Assembly: GCA_002482845.1 (NCBI GenBank)
Contig: DLGT01000013.1
Span: 1-8,447 of the forward strand
Direction: 5' to 3'
Source: Saprospiraceae bacterium UBA7687
GTDB taxonomy: Bacteria > Bacteroidota > Bacteroidia > Chitinophagales > Saprospiraceae
Length of the DNA stretch: 8,447 nucleotides
Of this stretch, positions 1 to 4,867 are shown piece by piece. Each line of letters starts with the position of its first letter. Positions within the stretch are counted from its first letter, which is position 1. Both the position numbers and the translations under genes were made by a program. The notes beneath the pieces are model-generated. The model worked only from the letters and a program-made list of their open reading frames with translations. It was not told the DNA's origin and searched no databases.

Positions 1-1
1 G

Positions 2-745
2 ATTCATTCTTATGCTTCGGATGTTGTGTCCATCTTGCTAAATACTTTGCGCAGTGATACTACGCAACCAAAGGGGCAAAAACTAATAACTAATGGGCTA
101 AAAAATGTTGCTTCACAGTTGGCTTTCAACAAGTTAAATATATTTAGCAAACGAGAAACATCGTATTATAAAAATACACTACTTAGAAAAACAAACGATG
201 GAAAGTCTTGGAGACTGAATCGAAATATTCTCTTTGGAAAAGGAGTAAAGGGTGATCAAATGAGTGTGAAAATAGGTTATTATCACGTTGATTTTGAAGG
301 AAGTATTGCCAATTATAAAGAAGTATTATCTATGGCATGTCATCGTAATGAAAATATAGAATTTAGCGATTTCAAACTTCCAAAGTCTAATAAAAACAAT
401 ACTACTCCGTGGACTTTTGTCATCGTGCAAGTGTGGCGAGAAGGGAGTTTTCAAGACATCACAGGAATGATGTATATGTCTATTGTAGACGTAGTGGACA
501 ATGATGCTTTAAACGATGCTCTTAACGAAAATAATGAACCATTATTGCATAAATGTGGACGTGAAATGGAGGAAGGGCGTGGATTGAACGAGTTTCAAAT
601 TCGCACTAGCAAGGGTATCGAAGTTGCAAACTTCGATACTCAGAATTTGATTCATGAACATAGCCGTTATAGGAAAGATATTGTGAAATTTGGTGGGCAA
701 AATGATTGGGGTGAGGTGATAGGAAAGATTAGGGTAGGTAAGTGA
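2..745 (+). CDS. Unrecognised protein, C-terminal part (5' end beyond window)
   Basis: The reading frame is open from base 2 of the window to a TGA stop at 743-745, giving at least 247 residues. A GTG at 26 could serve as a start, but the frame continues upstream of it without a stop (reads HSYASDVVS), so I take this as the C-terminal part of a longer gene. The protein is mixed and soluble-looking, with no membrane segment. A Trp/Val-rich beta-like stretch (PWTFVIVQVWREG) in the middle is followed by an acidic, Asn-rich part and a C-terminal basic tail ending KIRVGK. I do not recognise the family and see no catalytic motif. No terminator hairpin follows; the next 80 bases are plain AT-rich DNA leading to a MITE. 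An 11-bp perfect inverted repeat lies inside the coding region (615-639). The frame is very likely real, because it is long, open and has even amino-acid use; function is unknown. Confidence 0.7.
   Translation: MHSYASDVVSILLNTLRSDTTQPKGQKLITNGLKNVASQLAFNKLNIFSKRETSYYKNTLLRKTNDGKSWRLNRNILFGKGVKGDQMSVKIGYYHVDFEGSIANYKEVLSMACHRNENIEFSDFKLPKSNKNNTTPWTFVIVQVWREGSFQDITGMMYMSIVDVVDNDALNDALNENNEPLLHKCGREMEEGRGLNEFQIRTSKGIEVANFDTQNLIHEHSRYRKDIVKFGGQNDWGEVIGKIRVGK
615..639. repeat. Perfect 11-bp hairpin inside the first gene
   Basis: GTATCGAAGTT (615-625), a 3-base loop GCA, then AACTTCGATAC (629-639) form a perfect inverted repeat. It encodes residues within the segment GIEVANFDT near the 3' end of the first gene. 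It is not followed by a T-run, so it is not an intrinsic terminator. It could be an RNA structure, a protein-binding dyad or chance. Confidence 0.6.
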
Positions 746-827
746 TAGCTGTAAATATTTGTTGATTTTGTAAAGAAATTTGGAAAGGGTCTCGTGCATA
801 ATTATGTGTTTGTAAAAATTAAATTTA

Positions 828-980
828 GAGTATGTTTAAATTTTTATTGCCTTATAATCAATATCTTATGAACCTGACTTCAAAATAATCTCATCGTTTA
901 GTTCACTAAACTCTTTAATTATTTTATTGTCAGAACCATAACCTATTGATTAGCAACTAAGAAAATTTTTAAACATACTC
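828..980. mobile_element. Fold-back MITE, IS5/IS1031-like ends
   Basis: A 153-bp non-coding element begins with GAGTATGTTTAAA (828-840) and ends with its exact reverse complement (968-980). It is flanked by a direct TTA at 825-827 and 981-983, a 3-bp target duplication. The similarity continues inward: the left and right halves are reverse complements of each other at roughly three quarters of positions with one gap. Examples are TAATCAATA, CTGAC and AAAATAAT in matching order. The halves meet at a perfect GTTTAGT/ACTAAAC centre with a two-base loop (903-904). The element is therefore one long imperfect palindrome with no coding capacity. Known: IS1031-group IS5 elements duplicate TNA. Inferred: this is a miniature element mobilised in trans by such a transposase; no transposase is in the window. 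Confidence 0.8.
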
Positions 981-983
981 TTA

Positions 984-1230
984 ATTTCACGGGACGTTGT
1001 TTTTTAATTGTGATTCTATTTTCAAAATAAATGGTAAGCTAATTGTCAATGAATGGCGACCCAAATGTCACCTTTTACCACTTTTTATTATTATTAGTGG
1101 TTAGAGATTACTTAAGGCACAAGTTATAAACTTGCGCCTTAAGGGGTAACAACTCTAAGCTTACTTCCTTGTTTAACATATACATTGATCTTATAAACAC
1201 AGGCTTGCCGCACGAAATACCAAAATAAAT
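984..1230. other. Gene-free stretch between MITE and membrane-protein gene
   Basis: No convincing gene is present. At 1055-1072 GGCGACCCAAATGTCACC forms an imperfect dyad (GGCGAC/GTCACC) that resembles the repeated end motifs I associate with IS21-family elements. This is a weak memory-based likeness, and no istA/istB remnant is seen. Further right lie the 14-mer TTAGTGGTTAGAGA (1094-1107), which recurs at 2777-2790, and a hairpin at 1111-1143. The promoter of the following gene should lie in about 1150-1215, but I find no clear TAnnTTTG box. Confidence 0.4.
1111..1143. repeat. 15-bp-arm hairpin upstream of membrane-protein gene
   Basis: CTTAAGGC-A-CAAGTT (1111-1125), loop ATA, then AACTTG-C-GCCTTAAG (1129-1143) form an inverted repeat with one mismatch in 15. 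It is not followed by a T-run on either strand (GGGGTAACAACTC on plus), so it is not a typical intrinsic terminator. It ends 87 bases before the ATG of the next gene. It could be a leader RNA structure, a regulator dyad or a mobile-element remnant. Confidence 0.6.
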
Positions 1231-1656
1231 ATGATCTGGAAAATACTATCCGTTATAGGTCTCTCTTCTTTTGAAATCTATGTAGCGATAGCCCTAGCAG
1301 CGGGTGTAGGTCTGACGCTTTGGCAGACTTTGATTTGTACTATGATAGGAGGTGTCGTAGGGGCTTTTATCTCCCTGTTTTTAGGACAAAAAATAGAAAG
1401 TTGGATCAACACTTACCTCCGAAAGAATAAAGAACCCAAGCCAAAGAAAGGCCTATTATTTCGTATTTGGAATAAATATGGTGAATGGGGATTGAGCATA
1501 CTAGGCACTATGTTTTTTGGTGCACCTGCGACGATTGGTATAGCTGTAGGCTTTAATGCCAATATCAAGAGGATGTTTCCTGTGATCGTCATCATAGTTG
1601 TGATACGATGCTTTACGTTTACATTTTTGGGAGACTGGCTGGAGAGGCTGGTGTGA
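1231..1656 (+). CDS. Small multi-spanning membrane protein, COG2426-like
   Basis: This is a 141-residue integral membrane protein. Hydrophobic segments lie at about 12-30 and 33-53. A strongly basic, Pro/Lys-rich loop follows (about 62-78, RKNKEPKPKKG, presumably cytoplasmic). Two more hydrophobic segments lie at about 85-108 and 113-134. The second half, with KYGEWGLSILGTMFFGAPATIG, resembles the KYG-x-x-GL...P-T-G pattern of small multidrug-export (Sm_multidrug_ex, COG2426) proteins, and the overall length and two-half layout fit that family. No transported substrate can be deduced, and the drug-export name of the family is itself poorly supported. The ATG at 1231 is the first start after a stretch without ribosome-binding motif, as is usual in Bacteroidota. 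It stands alone on the plus strand and converges on the HEPN gene. It could instead be a lineage-specific membrane protein of similar topology. Confidence 0.75.
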   Translation: MIWKILSVIGLSSFEIYVAIALAAGVGLTLWQTLICTMIGGVVGAFISLFLGQKIESWINTYLRKNKEPKPKKGLLFRIWNKYGEWGLSILGTMFFGAPATIGIAVGFNANIKRMFPVIVIIVVIRCFTFTFLGDWLERLV

Positions 1657-2001
1657 GTATTTATTAAATATTGAAAATATCTTTTGTTTAGTCTCAGTAA
1701 GTTCCAATATGCTTTCTACGATTTCTTTTATATCCTATTAACGTATTTGGGCTTTTCTATTGCATATGACAATAATTTTATTGGCAAAGACACATAACAA
1801 TATTTTTATTGTCAAGTTATTTTAGCAATATTTTTATTGTCAAAACTAAAATTTATTATATTTATTCTCTTATTATGTTGATTTGCAGCATGTTATAACT
1901 TCCCAATACATTATCCTGAAATGCTTATAAATAAAGGGGTTCAGGCGATTTGGCAACGGTTGGGCAACAAAAGTTAAGTAAATAATAGAAAACAAAAGAA
2001 A
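1657..2001. other. Gene-free stretch with orphan operator-like array
   Basis: This lies between convergent genes (membrane protein on plus, HEPN protein on minus). It holds the three palindromes at 1768-1841. Further right a GC-richer patch carries a short direct repeat, TTGGCAAC at 1950-1957 and TTGGGCAAC at 1960-1968, two bases apart. Only tiny ORFs are present (for example an 18-codon one from 1921), none convincing. I see no intrinsic terminator for either gene. Confidence 0.45.
1768..1841. promoter_or_regulatory. Three palindromes at exact 28-bp spacing, operator-like
   Basis: Three 18-bp imperfect palindromes start at 1768 (GACAATAATTTTATTGGC), 1796 (AACAATATTTTTATTGTC) and 1824 (AGCAATATTTTTATTGTC). 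All share CAATA-N4-TATTG, and successive copies are exactly 28 bp apart, with a conserved CAA following each. Regular dyads of this kind are typical of operators for small helix-turn-helix repressors such as those of toxin-antitoxin or phage modules. No such regulator gene, and no gene that the array would obviously control, lies beside it. It may be left over from a deleted module. The intervening 10-bp segments are far too short for CRISPR spacers. Confidence 0.5.
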
Positions 2002-2646
2002 TTAACGCTCTACCGTTACAGATCCATTTGGATAGCGTGTAACCCCTTTTGAGTTCTTTAGATAGATTCCCTTTTTATGCCAATGTTCTTTTCCTATGTT
2101 TATATAATCCTGATTAAAGTATTTGTTGGAGTCAATTATTTTATATAGGTCTCTTTGGTCATTTGATTTAAAGTATGAAGTAGCTTCAGTGAAAATGCCG
2201 GAAGAATATTTAGAATTATCGTCAACTATTTCCTTTAGACATTCTTCATGGAAAAAGAAGAAAATATTGTCAAGTGAGTTAAACATATTGGTATTAGTCG
2301 AAAATGATCGAGGTTGTTTTTGATTTGGGTATCTATATGAATAACAGTCTTCATAATATTTAAAAAGCTCTTTATTGTCCTTTAGTGTGTTATACCCAAA
2401 AGTATTAAACAAAATTGTTCTTAGCCTATTTAAATCATGAATATCATTAAGGACATAATTATTATCTTTAAAATAAATTAGGGCTTTCATTACTTTTTCA
2501 AATGATTCATGGCTCATAACACCAGCATCATGTAATTGATTATTTAGGTAAAGGATTCTAGCAGAAATATAGTTTCTTACTGCAAAGTTGAGAAAATTTA
2601 TAGCTAAACTTTGATTATTTGTAGATAACATTGAAACTCTTAACAT
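2002..2646 (-). CDS. HEPN-domain protein
   Basis: A 214-residue protein whose N-terminal two thirds looks like a HEPN (higher eukaryote and prokaryote nucleotide-binding) helical domain. Helix 1 at about 17-36 reads FLNFAVRNYISARILYL. Helix 2 at about 45-60 reads SHESFEKVMKALIYFK, the position of the usual E-x-x-x-K-x-x-K-A-L pattern. Then come HDL at 70-72 and the YSYRYP segment at 102-107. A C-terminal tail of about 60 residues, rich in Lys, Asn and Tyr and ending in a possible small beta hairpin (KGVTRYPNGSVTVER), is not part of the fold. The R-x4-6-H motif of RNase HEPN toxins is not evident, so a binding or adaptor role is as likely as RNase activity. It is on the same strand as the TIR operon but 185 bp beyond it, with its own promoter box at 2667-2674. 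The ATG at 2646 is chosen; Met6 is an alternative start. Confidence 0.7.
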   Translation of the reverse strand: MLRVSMLSTNNQSLAINFLNFAVRNYISARILYLNNQLHDAGVMSHESFEKVMKALIYFKDNNYVLNDIHDLNRLRTILFNTFGYNTLKDNKELFKYYEDCYSYRYPNQKQPRSFSTNTNMFNSLDNIFFFFHEECLKEIVDDNSKYSSGIFTEATSYFKSNDQRDLYKIIDSNKYFNQDYINIGKEHWHKKGIYLKNSKGVTRYPNGSVTVER

Positions 2647-2666
2647 GGATGTATATTATTATTTAG

Positions 2667-2674
2667 CAAAATTA
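2667..2674 (-). promoter_or_regulatory. Bacteroidota -7 box for the HEPN gene
   Basis: On the minus strand this reads TAATTTTG, an exact match to the TAnnTTTG -7 element of the Bacteroidota primary sigma factor. It lies 20 bases before the ATG at 2646. A run of nine T (2676-2684) sits just upstream. No clean TTTG -33 element is found at the expected distance; TATTAG is the nearest candidate. This suggests separate expression from the TIR operon. Confidence 0.5.
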
Positions 2675-2686
2675 CAAAAAAAAAGG

Positions 2687-2784
2687 ACCACTAATACTCC
2701 CTTGGAAACAAAACTGGAGTAGATGACCGATGTGACTTAGTGATAACCCATAAAATATAGCTGCAAAAATATATATTTAGTGGT
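2687..2784. repeat. Short inverted repeat in the gap before the HEPN gene
   Basis: ACCACTAATA at about 2688-2697 is matched in reverse complement by TATTTAGTGGT at about 2774-2784, with one base inserted. A second small inverted pair TACTCC/GGAGTA (2695-2700 and 2716-2721) lies inside. On the minus strand the latter stem is followed by a nine-T run, so a weak terminator for the TIR operon is possible, but the T-run is about ten bases away from the stem. Confidence 0.3.
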
Positions 2785-2831
2785 TAGAGAGATTCAACTA
2801 TTGAGATTAGAAATTATTTAATCAATATACA

Positions 2832-3200
2832 TCACATTGAGCTCCACATTAACCCAATCAATCCTACAAGCAATACATATAGTAGTCATATAGAAGGAGA
2901 TTTTATGGCTTCGAAAATAGATATGCTGATGGATGAAGTGTCTATTGGAAAGTCTATCTCATCTTCACTTTGAGAAACAATTTTATTATGCAATGTTCTA
3001 TATTGCTTCTCCATACACAGTTAATATGCATCAAGAATAAAAAACAATATGGTTGCCAGTAAAGGATCCATAAGGTAATCAGCAAAAATGAGTATAGCTG
3101 ATATCAAGGTGAATGCCCATCCTTTGATTATAAAAGAGTTTGAGTTCATCCTAGTGATGATGTTTTGGATGAACTGTAGGTGTTTTAAATTCTTTTCCAT
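2832..3200 (-). pseudogene. Decayed small membrane-protein gene of the TIR operon
   Basis: Reading from the ATG at 3200, one frame encodes a coherent 122-residue protein broken by two stops: TAA at 3021-3023 (codon 60) and TGA at 2886-2888 (codon 105). It closes at TGA 2832-2834. Before the first stop it reads MEKNLKHLQFIQNIITRMNS and two hydrophobic helices (about 22-41 and 44-58) ending ILFFILDAY. After it comes MEKQYRTLHNKI, then SEDEIDFPIDTS. After the second stop comes another hydrophobic stretch, LLYVLLVGLIGLMW. I recognise the pattern of a common Bacteroidota two-helix protein (KGW before helix 1, FWILD-Y-Y-L-x-x-E-K-x-Y/F-R after helix 2, then D-F-x-x-D-T), which I recall near TIR genes. 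The start lies 2 nt after the TIR stop, so it was the last operon gene. The intact 59-residue fragment could still be made. Sequencing error or stop recoding are alternatives. Confidence 0.75.
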
Positions 3201-3202
3201 TG

Positions 3203-4639
3203 TTATATTTTTAAAAAGTCATTGATGGCCGTTTTTATTCCGTCATAAACATCACTCCAAACTTGGGAAACAGAAGCATATTTTATCTTCCAAGTATCTA
3301 TAGAATGTCCTTTTCTTGGTAAAGCTGTAGTTTTTGGAATCCAGTCAATATCTATCCAACCCGAATAATCTCGAACAATGATAGGTATTACAATACAATT
3401 ATTTTCTTTATGTCTTTCGAATGCTATTTTTAGTTCTTTGTCTTTGATATATTTTGTGTTTGCAAATGAACTACTTATCAATAAAAATATTATATCGGCC
3501 GAACCTAATTCTTCAGCAATTTTATTGTCCCAATCCTCACCAGGTATTAATTTAGTATCATCCCATGCTTCCAGAATTTCTCTATGTTCTGTTAGACCAG
3601 ACAAGACCTCCTTGAATTTTTCTAAGTAATTCACACCATCTCCTTTTGTAGCATCGTGGCATTCTTCTCCATCAAACTTCGAATAAGATATAAAAGCCTT
3701 AAGTTTCTTTTTTGGTAATGCCATGTTTTTATTATTTATTAGTTTTATTTTTACATCTTGTTCAATTTCGCTCACAGTTTTCGTCTTTAGTTGTTGTTTG
3801 GGATACTTCAAAAGCCTTTCACATTGTCTGATAAAATCGTTAAGACACATTTCAAGCTTCATGCCGTGTGTTGTTTCATTAAAACTTATTTCTTTATTTG
3901 GGTCAACTATATAAAACCCAAACGTTCCTAGTTCTGAACTAAGATCATCATAACCGTATAATTTTCCTGTTTCGTTATAAATTTCAATTGTGCGCATCCA
4001 ATCATAAATTTGCTTTTTCTCAAATTCGTTCATAATATAATTGATATACATTATTCTATCTTTTTCATGTTCAAATTCTGATAGTTTGTTTTCAAGAAAT
4101 GTAATTTCAAAACTATTCCTACATAAATCCAAAAATAAGTGAGCCACTCGATCCAATTTATTTAGTCTTAATTCGTTTAAATACAAATTTGCAATTTGGA
4201 TTTTTAAATCGAATCTTTGAGTTTCTTTTTTACCTCTATATCCCCCATCAGCCTCAATTAATTCAATTTCCAATTCCTTGTTTTCTAAAAGACAATATTT
4301 TAGATCTAAAATGAGATTCTCAACAAATTCACACTTATCATTTTTGGTAAGTATAAATTCTGTATATTCTTTTAAAACTACAGAAAAAGGATTAGTTGAA
4401 ATCTTATTATCAAACATATCGTATTGAATAAAAAATGAAGTTAATTCTAATTTTATTTCATTATAAATTGTTGATTTTTCGGATAAAGTAAGTGGTAATA
4501 CTCTTTCAATACTGAAATAATTTTTGTAATCACTTTTCTTAATTACACGGAAAAGAGTTTTTAACAAATCATCTGAATATTTGATTAGACCTTGCTCTAT
4601 GAAAAAGTTATTAAATTTCTCAAATTCTTTCATTTCCAT
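3203..4639 (-). CDS. TIR-domain protein, likely NADase effector
   Basis: A 478-residue protein from the ATG at 4639; the TTG one codon earlier is less likely. Residues 1-300 are mostly helical, charged and unlike any family I know. Residues about 312-475 are a TIR domain: FISYS at 316-320 (strand A), AWDDTKLIPGEDW at 358-370 (the D-x-x-L-x-PG-x-x-W loop), ADIIFLLISSSF at 381-392, and Y397-x5-E402 in KDKELKIAF. E402 is at the place of the catalytic glutamate of bacterial TIR NAD hydrolases. Known: bacterial TIR effectors hydrolyse or cyclise NAD in antiphage systems once a partner or sensor activates them. Inferred: here activation would come from the ATPases upstream in the operon. The gene starts 5 nt after the LRR stub, and a membrane-protein pseudogene starts 2 nt after its stop. 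An in-frame ATG (codon 306, 3722-3724) directly precedes the TIR domain and could mark a fusion joint. Confidence 0.85.
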   Translation of the reverse strand: MEMKEFEKFNNFFIEQGLIKYSDDLLKTLFRVIKKSDYKNYFSIERVLPLTLSEKSTIYNEIKLELTSFFIQYDMFDNKISTNPFSVVLKEYTEFILTKNDKCEFVENLILDLKYCLLENKELEIELIEADGGYRGKKETQRFDLKIQIANLYLNELRLNKLDRVAHLFLDLCRNSFEITFLENKLSEFEHEKDRIMYINYIMNEFEKKQIYDWMRTIEIYNETGKLYGYDDLSSELGTFGFYIVDPNKEISFNETTHGMKLEMCLNDFIRQCERLLKYPKQQLKTKTVSEIEQDVKIKLINNKNMALPKKKLKAFISYSKFDGEECHDATKGDGVNYLEKFKEVLSGLTEHREILEAWDDTKLIPGEDWDNKIAEELGSADIIFLLISSSFANTKYIKDKELKIAFERHKENNCIVIPIIVRDYSGWIDIDWIPKTTALPRKGHSIDTWKIKYASVSQVWSDVYDGIKTAINDFLKI

Positions 4640-4644
4640 CAATT

Positions 4645-4845
4645 TTAAAAATCCAATTTTATTTTATCAGCTTCTTCACGTTTATGTTGGTCGCTTATTA
4701 TATTGATATATAAATTAAGCGATACTAAATGTGTCAATTTTGATACATCTTTGGGAATATTCTCTATTCCACAAAAAATCAAGTCGAGATTACCGGTCTT
4801 TTCTTTTAACTCTTTATTTATTATACTTGGAAATTCTGTATTCAT
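4645..4845 (-). CDS. Short leucine-rich-repeat protein (stub of a longer LRR gene?)
   Basis: A 66-residue ORF in the operon, 22 nt after the TPR-ATPase gene and 5 nt before the TIR start. Its centre (about 19-51) fits one and a half leucine-rich repeats: LDLIFCGIENIPKDVSKL then THLVSLNLYINIISD, matching L-x-L-x-x-C/N-x-I-x-x-IP-x-x-h-x-x-L. The first part, up to KEKTGNLDL, looks like the N-terminus of ordinary Bacteroidota LRR proteins, where a short helix precedes the repeats. The repeats then stop abruptly and end in a charged tail (QHKREEADKIKLDF). LRR proteins normally carry many repeats, and one and a half is unlikely to fold as a solenoid. I infer an internal deletion or recombination remnant. 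It may still be translated and couple translation to the TIR gene. Confidence 0.55.
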   Translation of the reverse strand: MNTEFPSIINKELKEKTGNLDLIFCGIENIPKDVSKLTHLVSLNLYINIISDQHKREEADKIKLDF

Positions 4846-4867
4846 GGTTTAAAGTTCATTATTTATA

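Noticed and set aside
542..799. 85-codon minus-strand ORF
   Set aside because: Mostly antisense to the first gene, without family-like features; the plus-strand frame is longer and open to the window edge.
1413..1707. Two minus-strand ORFs of 60 and 68 codons
   Set aside because: They are antisense shadows of the plus-strand membrane-protein gene with unnatural composition.
1768..1841. CRISPR-like array
   Set aside because: The repeats are 18-bp palindromes with 10-bp intervals, only three copies and no cas gene. An operator array fits better.
2904..2969. Remnant of an AbiTii-like N-terminus in the 22-codon plus-strand ORF
   Set aside because: The likeness is slight, covers a few residues only and does not continue in any frame; the minus-strand pseudogene explains the sequence.
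2893..2972. 22-codon plus-strand ORF from ATG 2904 with a strong AGAAGGAGA ribosome-binding-like sequence
   Set aside because: It is antisense to the membrane-protein pseudogene; the purine run is the reverse complement of codons for residues AIKSPS. Strong Shine-Dalgarno sites are not used in this kind of genome.
3087..3224. 45-codon plus-strand ORF starting MSIADIKV
   Set aside because: Antisense to the start of the membrane-protein pseudogene and the end of the TIR gene; hydrophobicity mirrors the membrane helices on the other strand.
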